NCBI GenBank assembly: GCA_934402315.1
Contig: CAKRTS010000005.1
Span: forward strand, 62,001-126,000
DNA: 64,000 bases
Direction of reading: 5' to 3'
Origin: an uncultured Acetatifactor sp.
GTDB lineage: Bacteria; Bacillota; Clostridia; Lachnospirales; Lachnospiraceae
The translations under genes and the position numbers were made by a program. Under the pieces are notes generated by a model that was not told where the DNA came from, ran no database searches, and saw only the letters and a list, made by a program, of their open reading frames with translations. Shown here piece after piece: positions 38,674 through 49,770 of this stretch. The first letter of the stretch is position 1. Each line of letters begins with the position of its first letter.

Positions 38674-40227
38674 TTATTTCGTGTAATACACGGTGCTCAT
38701 ATCCTGCACATAGACAGGATAGAAGGTGTAGCCTGCAAGGTTCTTATTGACAGCCACCGTGATCGCAGGTACCTGAATGAAGGCGCTTCCCGCCTCCTCA
38801 CACAGAATCTGCTGCAGCTGCTTATAGTATTCCGCCTTCTCGGCAATATCCATCGCTGCTGCCGCCTTCTGGTAAACCTCATCATACTCCGCATCCGCAA
38901 AGTTGATGAAATTCTTCTTGGAGTCTGTCTGGAAACGGTTCATCATGTAGCCCGGCGTTGCATCGCTCGTCAGACCACTGATCGTCGCCTGGTACTGTCT
39001 GCCGTTGTAGACCTCCTCCAGCCATGTGCTCCATTCCACCGGCTTGATCGTCGCGTTGATTCCCGCTGCCTTGAGCTGCTCCACAACGACCTCCGCCGTC
39101 TGCATGTGATATTCATAGTTGGACGGCACTGCAATCTCAAGGTCAAAGCCGTCAGGATAGCCTGCATCCGTCATCAGCTCCTTCGCCTGATCGATGTCCG
39201 CCGCGTTGCCATAGACATCGTTCAGGTCCGTATAATAGGTCTGAAGCGTCGGAAGCATCGCGGAACCGATCAGGGTCGCCTTGCCGCCCGCCACGAAATC
39301 ATTGACGGCATCCTTATCCAGCGCATAGCAGATTGCCTGTCTGAGTCTTACGTCGCTCAGCACCGGATCTGCGTTGTTGAGGAACAGTCCCTGTAAAACA
39401 GCGGACGGTGCCGACAGAATCTGGAAGCTGCTCTGCAGCTCACTCGCCTGGCTGTCGGTCAGATACGGGTAAATGTCGATGGAACCGCCCTGCAGCTCCA
39501 GAAGCGCCGTATCCGGGCTGGTGACGATCTTGAAATTCACCTCATCAAGATAGGGCAGACCCTGCTGCCAGTAGTCGGCATTCTTCTTCACGACCATTCC
39601 GACCTGTGGTGTATAGGAAACAAAAGAAAACGGTCCCGTACCGATCGGAGTGCCGCTTTCATCCTCCCCGCTGCCCGCGGGAATGATAGCCGCCGTGAAG
39701 CTGTAAATCAGCTCCGTATTTGCACCGCTCACCGTTACCTGAACCGTCTTTTCATCCGGAATTTCTACGCTTGTAATGACGCTCAATGATGAGATCAGCG
39801 GTGTGCCGTCCAGAAGTCCGGACGCTCTCTCCAGCGAATATTTCACGTCCTCCGCCGTCACTGCATTCCCGTTATGGAACTTTACACCGTCGCGAAGGGT
39901 GAAGGTATATACCAGACCATCCCCGGAAACCGTGTAATCGCTTGCGATCGCGTTCATCAGGTCGCCATTTTTATCGGGCTTTACCAAGCCCTCAAAAATA
40001 TTGAACAGAATCTCCTTAGTTCCTGCCGCAGTTGCTTTGTGTGGGTCAAGACTATCAATATCCTGCTGTACTCCTACAACAACAGAGCCACCGTAGGCTG
40101 CCTCGCCTACAGACTCCGCAGAGGAAGCCTCCCCCGAAGACTCTCCTGTGCCGTCCGAGCCGCATCCGCTCAGTACAGCCATTGACAGAAGCGCCGTTAA
40201 AAGTAAACGTAAAAGTTTCTTTTTCAT
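38674..40227 (-). CDS. Oligopeptide-binding lipoprotein (SBP family 5)
   Basis: A 517-residue lipoprotein with lipobox VLSGC (Cys22), a Ser/Glu-rich linker and a family 5 solute-binding fold. Family landmarks are DIDSLDPHKATAAGTKEI, YTFTLRDGVKFHNGNAVTAEDV (residues about 120-141), IGTGPFSF and the repeated VRLRQAICYALDKDAV. It captures peptides, or possibly oligosaccharides, outside the membrane for the downstream transporter. The gene is divergent from the GH10 lipoprotein, separated by 228 bp with promoters facing both ways. Confidence 0.94.
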   Translation of the reverse strand: MKKKLLRLLLTALLSMAVLSGCGSDGTGESSGEASSAESVGEAAYGGSVVVGVQQDIDSLDPHKATAAGTKEILFNIFEGLVKPDKNGDLMNAIASDYTVSGDGLVYTFTLRDGVKFHNGNAVTAEDVKYSLERASGLLDGTPLISSLSVITSVEIPDEKTVQVTVSGANTELIYSFTAAIIPAGSGEDESGTPIGTGPFSFVSYTPQVGMVVKKNADYWQQGLPYLDEVNFKIVTSPDTALLELQGGSIDIYPYLTDSQASELQSSFQILSAPSAVLQGLFLNNADPVLSDVRLRQAICYALDKDAVNDFVAGGKATLIGSAMLPTLQTYYTDLNDVYGNAADIDQAKELMTDAGYPDGFDLEIAVPSNYEYHMQTAEVVVEQLKAAGINATIKPVEWSTWLEEVYNGRQYQATISGLTSDATPGYMMNRFQTDSKKNFINFADAEYDEVYQKAAAAMDIAEKAEYYKQLQQILCEEAGSAFIQVPAITVAVNKNLAGYTFYPVYVQDMSTVYYTK

Positions 40228-40282
40228 AACTCTTCTCCTCTTCGAATCAGAAATTTCCTCTCATTATTCTATTGTCACCATC

Positions 40283-40310
40283 ATTTTACCATAGAAATCA
40301 TGGTTTGCAA
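40283..40310 (-). promoter_or_regulatory. Promoter of the oligopeptide transporter operon
   Basis: TTGCAA (40305-40310), 16 bp, TAAAAT (40283-40288) on the minus strand, about 56 bp before the start codon. Confidence 0.5.
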
Positions 40311-40344
40311 GTATTTTATCAGATACAATGCGGGGCGGGCATTC

Positions 40345-40372
40345 CCGCTTTATGCGGAGGTTCTCCGCAAGG
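40345..40372. repeat. Short palindrome upstream of the xylanase gene
   Basis: CCGCTTTATGCGGAGG is followed by CTCCGCA; TGCGGAG and CTCCGCA pair with a 3-base gap. It resembles the hairpin at 5741-5782 and could be an operator for the xylanase gene or part of a dispersed palindrome. Confidence 0.35.
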
Positions 40373-40419
40373 TGTGGGAATAGGAGCGCAAGAAGTGCAA
40401 AGTGTGGGGAGGGGAGGTA

Positions 40420-40428
40420 TGTTATATT
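40420..40428 (+). promoter_or_regulatory. Extended -10 element of the xylanase gene
   Basis: TGTTATATT: an extended TGn followed by TATATT at 40423-40428, without a good -35. This pattern fits a promoter that needs an activator, and lies 28 bases before the start codon. Confidence 0.35.
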
Positions 40429-40431
40429 TAG

Positions 40432-42793
<2,362 letters not shown>

Positions 42794-42795
<2 letters not shown>

Positions 42796-42840
42796 AAAGA
42801 CCGCAAGGCTGTCTTTACGCACAGTCAAAGATAGCCTTGC
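42794..42840 (-). terminator. Terminator after the Dabb gene
   Basis: On the minus strand GCAAGGCT (42833-42840) pairs with AGCCTTGC (42803-42810), with inner TCTTT/AAAGA, followed by TTTTT (42795-42799). It overlaps the last codons of the Dabb gene and faces the end of the xylanase gene. Confidence 0.85.
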
Positions 42841-43099
42841 TCTCCATTAGGCTCCCGTACCGCTCCTTCCACTCCGCATGCCACGGACTGGCATCATATG
42901 CCGGAAGCGCCTCTTCCTCCATTGTCATCCGTATCATCAGGTCATACCGGTTCGGCCTGTCTATGATATTCGGAATCACTTCTACCTTATGAACCCCCGG
43001 AATGGCAAGCGTCTTCTGAAAAAGCGCTTCGATCTCCGGGCAGAGTGCCCTCTTATCCTCCACCTTGGAATTCCACTTAACAATAATGTGATGCTGCAT
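42815..43099 (-). CDS. Dabb-family (stress-responsive A/B barrel) protein
   Basis: A 94-residue protein resembling the Dabb domain: HHIIVKWNSKVEDKR at the start, the central VHKVEVIPNIIDRPNRYDLMIRM and a C-terminal half that ends with YDASPWHAEW. Dabb domains are dimeric alpha-beta barrels found in plant stress proteins and in many bacteria, mostly without known activity. It starts 12 bases after the folD stop, with AGGAG upstream, and is probably the last gene of the yczE-to-Dabb unit. Confidence 0.85.
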   Translation of the reverse strand: MQHHIIVKWNSKVEDKRALCPEIEALFQKTLAIPGVHKVEVIPNIIDRPNRYDLMIRMTMEEEALPAYDASPWHAEWKERYGSLMESKAIFDCA

Positions 43100-43111
43100 C
43101 TGTACTCTCCT

Positions 43112-43948
43112 CTATCTGATTCCTTCCACGCAATTATTCATCAACATGGCAATCGTCATCGGTCCGACGCCCCCGGGAACCGGAGTAATTGCCGCACAGT
43201 GGGGTGCAACACTCTCAAAGTCCACATCCCCGCAGAGCTTTCCGTTCTCGTTCCGGTGGATTCCCACATCGATCACGACAGCGCCCTCTTTGACATAATC
43301 GGCATCGATAAACTTTGGCTTGCCGATGGCGGCGACCAGAATATCCGCCCGTTTTGTGATTTCCTTCAGATCCTTTGTGCGGGAGTGGCAGACCGTCACC
43401 GTTCCGTTCTCCCGGAGCAGCAGCATTGCCATGGGCTTGCCGACGATATTGCTTCTTCCGAGGACAACGCATTCCTTTCCCTCGATCTCAATGCCGGCGC
43501 GCTTGAGAAGCTGGATCACACCGGCGGGCGTGCAGGAGACAAAGCCCGGTCTGCCGATGCTCAAATTTCCGACATTGACGGGATGAAAACCGTCCACGTC
43601 CTTCTCGGGCGAAATCGCCAATAAAATCTTATCCTCGTCGATCTGCTTCGGCAGCGGAAGCTGTACAAGAATCCCGTTGACCTCCGGCTTCCTGTTTAAC
43701 CCATCAATCAGCTCCAGCAGTTCCTTCTCCGTTGTCTCCTCCGGCAGATGATAGCTCTCGGAGTCGATGCCGATGTATTCGCATGCCTTCTTTTTATTGT
43801 TGACATAGACCGAGGACGCGGGGTCATCGCCGACCTGAATCACGGCGAGACATCTGCTCCCGCCCTTCTGCTTCAGCTCCGCCATCTTCTCCCTGAGCTC
43901 GTCCTTGATTTCCTGTGAAATTTTCTTGCCGTCAATTATCTGGTACAT
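43112..43948 (-). CDS. folD: Methylenetetrahydrofolate dehydrogenase / cyclohydrolase
   Basis: A 278-residue bifunctional enzyme that oxidises 5,10-methylene-THF and hydrolyses the product to 10-formyl-THF. Signatures are SSVYVNNKKKACEYIGI with the catalytic Lys, GILVQLPLPKQID, SPEKDVDGFHPVN, VVLGRSNIVGKPMA in the NAD(P)-binding domain, and the C-terminal TPVPGGVGPMTIAML. Its start lies one base after the tcdA stop, and AGGAGG lies inside the end of tcdA, so the two are coupled. Confidence 0.97.
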   Translation of the reverse strand: MYQIIDGKKISQEIKDELREKMAELKQKGGSRCLAVIQVGDDPASSVYVNNKKKACEYIGIDSESYHLPEETTEKELLELIDGLNRKPEVNGILVQLPLPKQIDEDKILLAISPEKDVDGFHPVNVGNLSIGRPGFVSCTPAGVIQLLKRAGIEIEGKECVVLGRSNIVGKPMAMLLLRENGTVTVCHSRTKDLKEITKRADILVAAIGKPKFIDADYVKEGAVVIDVGIHRNENGKLCGDVDFESVAPHCAAITPVPGGVGPMTIAMLMNNCVEGIR

Positions 43949-43949
43949 T

Positions 43950-44696
43950 CTAATCCTCCTCAGCCGTAATCCGGCACAAATCCTTTACCACCTCACCCGC
44001 TATAATCAGTCCGGCGACAGACGGCACAAACGAGACGCTTCCCGGCGTCTGCCGTCTGCCGGGCGGGGGTGCCGGCAGTTCACCATTTCCGCTTCCCATG
44101 CCTCCCGGCACCAGCGGCTTTTCCTCCGAGTATACCACCTTCAGGGAATCTATGCCACGTTTTTTCAGCTCTCTGCGCATGACCTTCGCCAGCGGACAGA
44201 CCTTCGTCCGGTAAATATCCGCCACCTGAAACGCCGTAGGGTCGAGCTTATTTCCGGCGCCCATCGAGCAGATGATCGGCGTGCCTGCCGCCTTCGCCCG
44301 CTCCACAAGCATCAGCTTTCCCGTCACCGTGTCAATCGCATCCACCACATAATCGTATTCCGAAAAGTCGAAATCATCCGCTGTCTCCGGCAGGAAAAAG
44401 ACCTGATGGATATTGACCCGACAGTCCGGGTTGATGTCCAGAATCCTGTCCCTTGCCACCTCTACCTTCGGTCTTCCGATCGTGCTGACCGTTGCAATGA
44501 TCTGCCGGTTCAGATTACTCTCTGCAACCTCGTCATTATCAATGAGATCGAGCGTGCCGATCCCGCATCTGGCAAGCGCTTCCACAACATAACCGCCCAC
44601 GCCTCCGACGCCGAATACCGCTACCCTCGCCCGCTTTAATTTCTCAATATTTTTGCTGCCCAACAGCAGCTCTGTTCTCTCTAATCGCTTATCCAA
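43950..44696 (-). CDS. tcdA: tRNA threonylcarbamoyladenosine dehydratase (TcdA/CsdL)
   Basis: A 248-residue ThiF/E1-fold enzyme that cyclises t6A at position 37 of ANN-decoding tRNAs to ct6A. Landmarks: RTELLLGSKNIEKLKRARV, the nucleotide-binding VFGVGGVGGYVVEALARCG, LIDNDEVAESNLNRQ, VVDAIDTVTGKL and FVPSVAGLIIAGEVV. A Gly/Pro-rich insert (GMGSGNGELPAPPPGRR) near the end replaces the usual short loop. The TTG start at 44696 is chosen, with GGCGG upstream; it overlaps the capA stop by 16 bases. An ATG at 44744 is also in frame but has a non-typical N-terminus. Confidence 0.92.
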   Translation of the reverse strand: MDKRLERTELLLGSKNIEKLKRARVAVFGVGGVGGYVVEALARCGIGTLDLIDNDEVAESNLNRQIIATVSTIGRPKVEVARDRILDINPDCRVNIHQVFFLPETADDFDFSEYDYVVDAIDTVTGKLMLVERAKAAGTPIICSMGAGNKLDPTAFQVADIYRTKVCPLAKVMRRELKKRGIDSLKVVYSEEKPLVPGGMGSGNGELPAPPPGRRQTPGSVSFVPSVAGLIIAGEVVKDLCRITAEED

Positions 44697-45967
44697 GATG
44701 TCTCTACCGCCTCTCCGAATACTGTCTCCACAAGGTCGCGGCAATATTCCAGTGAAAAATGGCTGTCCTGCCCGATGATCTCGTTTTCCGCCGCCAGCTC
44801 CTCATTATAAAGTGCAAGCGGATATACCGTCACCCCGCCGAAGCCCTTTTCGACATGACAGACCAGAGGCTCCACATCCCAGCTCCGGATCTGCACGCTG
44901 CCGTCCTCATTCTCCGTCAGCGTGACCCTTGCCATGCCGCCGACCATACGGTTTGCAACGCCGTCTCCCGTCCCGGAGGTCCAGTTTGCAAAATTGCCCA
45001 GCGAGTAATAGATCAACGTACCCTGCCCGTCCTCCGGCTGCGTCGCGCTCTGCGTCCATTCCCCGCCCTCATTCAGCGTCAGCCATCTGACCGGCTCTAT
45101 CACATGCGGATGTGTACCAATGACAAGATCCGCGCCATTCTCCGCAAAAATCTGTGCCCAGCGCTCCTGCGCCTTCGTCTGGGTCAGCGTGTACTCCGTT
45201 CCCCAATGCGGACAGACGATGGTAAAGTCCGCAAGCTCCTCCGCTGCCTGTAAGTCCGCAATGACCCGCTCCTTCTCAAGCAGATCCACCGCGAACGGCA
45301 TACCCTCCGGCAGCGCAATACCGTTCGTCCCGTAGGTGTAATTCAGGATAGCGATACGAATGCCGTCCTGCTCATAGACATAGATGTCCCGGCTGCCCTC
45401 CTCACGGTCATGAATCCCGAGCACCGCCTTCTCCGGGTGCGAGGTTCTCCAGTATTCCAGACAGTTTAAAATTCCCCGCTTCCCCTTGTCCAGCGCGTGA
45501 TTCGTCGCGTGCAGGATGACATCAAAGCCCGTGTCCGCCAGTGCATCCCCCAGCTCATACGGCGCATTGAATGCCGGATAACCACTGATGCCCAGCTCAC
45601 TGCCGCCGATGATGACCTCCTGATTCACCAGTGCCAGATCTGCCGCCTCGATCTCCTCCCGGACATTTTCAAACAGAGGATGAAAGTCATAGACTCCGCC
45701 CTCCGTCTCACCGCTCTTCGCAACAGGTGTATGCAGCAACACATCCCCGACCATGACGATTGACACCTCCGGCGCCGGTGTCGGTGTCGGTTCGGGCGTC
45801 GGCTCCGGTGTTGCTTCCGGTGTCGGTTCAGGCGTTGCTTCCGCCGTCGTCACAGCCGCCACATCAGGCATCACCCCGGGTGTCAGTTCGTCCGCTCCGT
45901 TCCCATTTGCATTACAGCCGCACAGCAAAAGCATACAGCTCAGACAGATTGCAATTCCTCTTTTCAC
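44681..45967 (-). CDS. CapA-family poly-gamma-glutamate/metallophosphatase-like lipoprotein
   Basis: A 428-residue lipoprotein (GTG start, lipobox LLLCGC). A low-complexity linker rich in ATPEPTPE (about residues 45-75), like that of the SH3 protein at 27867, leads into the PGA_cap domain: IVMVGDVLLHT (first metal ligands), HATNHALDKGKRGI with the NHxxD motif, VVCPHWGTEYT and VIGTHPHVIEPV. The fold is a two-metal phosphoesterase, placed outside the membrane. The family includes capsule synthesis proteins; the exact substrate is unknown. The GTG overlaps the yczE stop (GTGA), with GGAGG eight bases before. Confidence 0.9.
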   Translation of the reverse strand: MKRGIAICLSCMLLLCGCNANGNGADELTPGVMPDVAAVTTAEATPEPTPEATPEPTPEPTPTPAPEVSIVMVGDVLLHTPVAKSGETEGGVYDFHPLFENVREEIEAADLALVNQEVIIGGSELGISGYPAFNAPYELGDALADTGFDVILHATNHALDKGKRGILNCLEYWRTSHPEKAVLGIHDREEGSRDIYVYEQDGIRIAILNYTYGTNGIALPEGMPFAVDLLEKERVIADLQAAEELADFTIVCPHWGTEYTLTQTKAQERWAQIFAENGADLVIGTHPHVIEPVRWLTLNEGGEWTQSATQPEDGQGTLIYYSLGNFANWTSGTGDGVANRMVGGMARVTLTENEDGSVQIRSWDVEPLVCHVEKGFGGVTVYPLALYNEELAAENEIIGQDSHFSLEYCRDLVETVFGEAVETSWISD

Positions 45968-46599
45968 TCTATAAACCTCCGCAGCTTTTTCCCGAGCCAT
46001 GTGATTACCGGTCCGAGGAAAAATGCGACCGCCACTGTGACAATGCCGACATCGCCTCCGAGGAGAAATCCCGCTACCATAAAACAGATGTCCCATATCA
46101 TCCTTACTGCCTTGAAGGACAGTCTGTGCACATGTTTCGATATAATAAAGGGCAGACCGTCATAGGGAGAGGTTCCGAGCCCTGCCGTCATATAAGTCGC
46201 CGCGCCGAGGATGAATACCACCAGCGCCGGCAGCAGAAGCCCATAGCGCGCCACAGGCTGCCGGAAGAAGTCCTCTGGCAGAAGACTGTTCCACACCCAG
46301 CCCCAGAAATCCGCGATATAACCCAGACAGACCATATTTCCGATTGTGCCGAACCCGATCAGGCTCATGTCAAACCGTACCACAAAGAGAAAGGTCACAA
46401 GATGGCAGAGAAGCTGTGCCGTTCCAAAGCTGATCGGAACATGTCTGATGACCCCCTGTGTCAGGCACGAACAGGGATCTGTTCCGAGATTGAGCTTAAT
46501 CAGCAGGGAAAGTCCGAGACCCTGTAGCAGAATGCCTATGATCATCATGACCATCCTGTTTCTGAATTTAGGCGGTCTTGCAAAACAAGTCAGTTTCAT
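45964..46599 (-). CDS. YczE/YitT-family membrane protein
   Basis: A 211-residue membrane protein with about five helices and the family's LLIKLNLGTDPCSCLTQGV and AGLGTSPYDGLPFII repeats, each with a conserved G-T/S-D/P pattern. In Bacillus, YczE is needed for surfactin production but its activity is unknown. The ATG at 46599 is favoured because GGAAGG lies nine bases upstream; a TTG two codons earlier is close to that site. It starts 30 bases after the c-di-GMP gene and is probably cotranscribed. Confidence 0.85.
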   Translation of the reverse strand: MKLTCFARPPKFRNRMVMMIIGILLQGLGLSLLIKLNLGTDPCSCLTQGVIRHVPISFGTAQLLCHLVTFLFVVRFDMSLIGFGTIGNMVCLGYIADFWGWVWNSLLPEDFFRQPVARYGLLLPALVVFILGAATYMTAGLGTSPYDGLPFIISKHVHRLSFKAVRMIWDICFMVAGFLLGGDVGIVTVAVAFFLGPVITWLGKKLRRFIE

Positions 46600-46629
46600 T
46601 TTCAAATTTCCTTCCCGGCTGCCCTCCGC

Positions 46630-48936
46630 TCACGCTTTCTTTCTGGCAGCCTCTCCGATGTATTTTTGTTCAAACTCCTCCACAGCGATCGGCCGTGAGA
46701 AGTAATAGCCCTGAAAGAGTTCGCAGCCCATTTTCTTCAGACTCTCAAGCTGTTCCTCCGTCTCCACGCCCTCCGTGATGACAGCCATACCAAGCTGCTT
46801 CGCCATCGAGATCACCGACTGCAGAATGATACGGTTTCTCACCGTATGCTCCGTCTCCCTCAAAAACGGCATATCGATTTTCAGCACATCCGCCGTGATA
46901 TCCTTCAGCATATTCAGGGAGGAGTAGCCGCTTCCGAAATCGTCCAGTTCGATCACAAAACCGTAATCCTGAAGTCTCGTCAGGGTTTCCATATGATGCT
47001 GCAGATCTGACATCAGCGCCGTCTCCGTGATCTCCAGATTCAGATTACCGGGTGCAATTCCGTATTTCTGGGTAAGCCCTGTAAAAGTCTTATACAGATC
47101 CGTATAATAAAAGTCTTTAGCGGATATGTTGACTGATATAGTCAGATCTTCTCTGCCGATGTCCTTCCACTCTCTGAGCTTCTTTGCCGCAAGCTCCCAC
47201 ATATATTCGTCCAGCTTGATAATCAGTCCGGTCTTCTCCACGACCGAAATAAAATTCACCGGCATAATCAGTCCCCTTGCCGGGTGAATCCATCTGGCAA
47301 GCGCCTCCGCCCCCTTCACCGACTGATCCGCCCTTACGAGCGGCTGCAGGTACATTCTGAACTGACCCGTGCTGATCGCATGGTCAAATTTGCTGACAAT
47401 GCCCTTCTCATAGATGAGCTGTTTCAGCATCTGCGAGTCATAGTAGACCACGGTTTTCTGGTAATCTCCCTGTGCCGACTGAACTGCCATACACGCTCTG
47501 TCATACATGATCTGGGGATTCTCCTTCGGATCTTCGATCCGGTATACACCGATAACAATATGTATCTTATAATTACAGTCATTAATCATATATTGCAGTC
47601 TTGCAAGGTTCTTCACAGCAAGCTCGTCGCTGAAATTCTCCTCCGAGATCAGCATCACAAACTTGTCTGCCTCCACTCTGCCGACAATACAGTCCTCATA
47701 ATTTCCGAATTTCATCATGGATGCCTGATCCACAAGCACCCGGTCCCCCATCTCCTCACCGAACAGATCGTTGACGAGCTTGAAGTTCTTGATGTTCGTA
47801 CATACCATGTACCGGCGAACCTCCGGCTTCCTCTGCAGGATCTGCTCCGCCTTCTGGAAGAAATATTCCCTGTTATACAGCCCGGTCAGTCTGTCGTGGG
47901 TCGCGAGATACTGTTCCTCCCGGAAGCGCCGGATTTCCTCCGTCCGATCCGTCAGACGGAAGGTATAGCCAAGCGTGGCATTTTTCTTGTCCCTCAGCCG
48001 CTGGTACTCCATATGGAAAAACCGCTCCGCCTCCTTCGTGCCGCGATTTTCCTCCCACTGCTCATAATCCCCCGAGATCCCCGGGTTCCGCTCTCTCCAG
48101 TTCCGGTAAAACTCTTCAAAAATACCGTTTTCCTTCTCGTCCTTTGCTTCAAAAAACTCATATGCCTTGGCATTCGCATAAATACATTTCCCATTGATGT
48201 CAAAACAAATGACCGCACTCTTAAAATTCTTTACCACATTGACAAGCGTGTCCTCCAGCAACCCCTTCGGCGCAGCGTACAGCGAACAATAGCAGATACA
48301 GATCGCCAGCACGGCATAGAAAAACAGAGAAAAGTCAACCGGGAAGTCGCTCGAATAGCAGACAGCGTTCACCACAAGCACCACGGCAAACGGAACCATC
48401 GTATACAGATACATTTTCCGGTACATCCACGAGGTCGTCGCCGTCTTGACGAGCAGTATCAGAAAGATCAGTATCGTCAGGAAATAACAGAAGCCAAGGT
48501 GCCAGTAGTGCAGCGGCATAAAGTCCGCACTCCAGTAAAGGATGCCTGTACTCTCATGCACCGCCTCAGCAAGCCGGAACATATGTCCTGTCTTCACATT
48601 GAGCAGCAGGGAAACCGTATCTCCTCCCGCACATGCCAGAATGGCATACCAGAACACCTTCGTATGTACCTTTACATTCGTATACCGACACACATAGGCA
48701 AGCATACAGACCAGAAGCCAGTCTGTGCAGATGAAATAAAGTCCGTCAAAAAACAGCGCCCATGTCACCCGCTCCGAGAGAAGGAACCCGATATAACCCG
48801 CCATCGCCACAATGCCGGAGATCAGCAGCCGCAGAATCGCCGCGGAATATTCACTTTTCTTCCTCACCGTGAAAAAACAGCACCCCACAGTCACAGCCAG
48901 CAAAACTGCCAAAACCGCAATACATACTGTTCTCAT
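46630..48936 (-). CDS. Membrane c-di-GMP protein: 7TM, PAS, degenerate GGDEF, intact EAL
   Basis: A 768-residue protein. About residues 1-215 have seven membrane helices, residues 225-330 a PAS-type domain (FKSAVICFDINGKCIYANAKA), residues 340-505 a GGDEF domain and residues 515-765 an EAL domain. The GGDEF active site reads GRVEADKFV, so cyclase activity is unlikely. The EAL domain has GAEALARW, SVNISAKDFY, LEITETAL, ELDDFGSGYSSL, VLKIDM and ITEGVETEEQ, that is all metal ligands and the catalytic Glu, so phosphodiesterase activity is expected. The dead GGDEF domain may sense GTP. It probably lowers c-di-GMP in response to a membrane or extracellular signal. Confidence 0.92.
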   Translation of the reverse strand: MRTVCIAVLAVLLAVTVGCCFFTVRKKSEYSAAILRLLISGIVAMAGYIGFLLSERVTWALFFDGLYFICTDWLLVCMLAYVCRYTNVKVHTKVFWYAILACAGGDTVSLLLNVKTGHMFRLAEAVHESTGILYWSADFMPLHYWHLGFCYFLTILIFLILLVKTATTSWMYRKMYLYTMVPFAVVLVVNAVCYSSDFPVDFSLFFYAVLAICICYCSLYAAPKGLLEDTLVNVVKNFKSAVICFDINGKCIYANAKAYEFFEAKDEKENGIFEEFYRNWRERNPGISGDYEQWEENRGTKEAERFFHMEYQRLRDKKNATLGYTFRLTDRTEEIRRFREEQYLATHDRLTGLYNREYFFQKAEQILQRKPEVRRYMVCTNIKNFKLVNDLFGEEMGDRVLVDQASMMKFGNYEDCIVGRVEADKFVMLISEENFSDELAVKNLARLQYMINDCNYKIHIVIGVYRIEDPKENPQIMYDRACMAVQSAQGDYQKTVVYYDSQMLKQLIYEKGIVSKFDHAISTGQFRMYLQPLVRADQSVKGAEALARWIHPARGLIMPVNFISVVEKTGLIIKLDEYMWELAAKKLREWKDIGREDLTISVNISAKDFYYTDLYKTFTGLTQKYGIAPGNLNLEITETALMSDLQHHMETLTRLQDYGFVIELDDFGSGYSSLNMLKDITADVLKIDMPFLRETEHTVRNRIILQSVISMAKQLGMAVITEGVETEEQLESLKKMGCELFQGYYFSRPIAVEEFEQKYIGEAARKKA

Positions 48937-48959
48937 TCCCCATTTCCTCCATGTCCCTA

Positions 48960-48988
48960 ATCATAGCATAAAAGCATATATTTTGCCA
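48960..48988 (-). promoter_or_regulatory. Promoter of the c-di-GMP gene and the genes downstream
   Basis: TGGCAA (48983-48988), 17 bp, TATGAT (48960-48965) with an extended TGC before it, on the minus strand. The T-run of the upstream terminator abuts it. Confidence 0.5.
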
Positions 48989-48989
48989 C

Positions 48990-49022
48990 AAAAAAACAAG
49001 AACCGTCCCAAAAGAGACGGTT
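48990..49022 (-). terminator. Terminator after the response-regulator gene
   Basis: On the minus strand AACCGTC (49016-49022) pairs with GACGGTT (49001-49007), followed by CTTGTTTTTTT. Confidence 0.85.
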
Positions 49023-49028
49023 CCTCTG

Positions 49029-49736
49029 TCATCCAACCCTATAGCCCTGTCCCCAGACCACCTGCAGATATCTGGGCTCCTGCGGATTTTCTTCAATTTT
49101 CTCACGGATGTGGCGGATATGCACGGCAACCGTATTGTCAGCCCCGATCGGCGCCATCTTCCATATCCTCTCATAAATCTGCTTATTCGAGAGCACGCGC
49201 CCCGGCTTCTCCATCAGAAGGTGCAGTATCTTGTACTCGGTAGGAGTAAGCTCCACCTCGTTTCCACGGACACGCACGACCTTTGCATTGTCATCGACCT
49301 CAAGGTCCTTCATTCTGATGGAGTTATCTTTGTCCGACTGTCCGTGAAGCCTCTGGTAGCAGCGGATCTGTGCCTGTATCCGCGCCATCGACTCCATATC
49401 GGAGCATTCGCTGTCCAGCAGATCATCCGCTCCCGCATTCAATGCAAGAATCCTTAACATCTCCTTGCTTCTCTCCAGAATCGCAATAATGGGCTTGACG
49501 CTGCTCTGCCGAAGCTCCGAAAGCACTGTGAGCGCCGACGTCTCATTCCCCGCCTTTGTCTGAAAGTCAAACAGCAGGAGCGCCGTGTCGCTGTCCTTAA
49601 ACCGCTCCGCAAGCTCTTCCCTGTCATCCACCCTTATGACACCGAACCCGCAGCCTGTCAGCATATATTCCAGTACCTCGGACGCTCCCTCCGCGCCATA
49701 GATTAAAATGTTTCCCTTTGTCATTCTCTCACTCAT
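49029..49736 (-). CDS. OmpR-family regulator with degenerate receiver
   Basis: A 235-residue transcription factor. The receiver-like domain (about residues 8-120) has LLLFDFQT with a possible phospho-Asp, but the acidic pair near the N-terminus is missing (ILIYGAEG), so ordinary phosphorylation is doubtful. The C-terminal winged helix (about 140-235) has VELTPTEYKILHLLMEKPGRVLSNKQIYERIW and DNTVAVHIRHIREKIEENP. No histidine kinase gene is nearby. AAGGTGAG precedes the ATG. It is the last gene of the ytrA-like operon, so it may answer to the same signal as the transporter. Confidence 0.88.
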   Translation of the reverse strand: MSERMTKGNILIYGAEGASEVLEYMLTGCGFGVIRVDDREELAERFKDSDTALLLFDFQTKAGNETSALTVLSELRQSSVKPIIAILERSKEMLRILALNAGADDLLDSECSDMESMARIQAQIRCYQRLHGQSDKDNSIRMKDLEVDDNAKVVRVRGNEVELTPTEYKILHLLMEKPGRVLSNKQIYERIWKMAPIGADNTVAVHIRHIREKIEENPQEPRYLQVVWGQGYRVG

Positions 49737-49770
49737 ACTCTCACCTTAATCCTGCTTCATTCAATTTCCT

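Noticed and set aside
47284..48960. 558-codon open frame on the plus strand in the c-di-GMP gene
   Set aside because: Shadow of the EAL/GGDEF gene; its composition is His/Arg-rich and it has no start signal.
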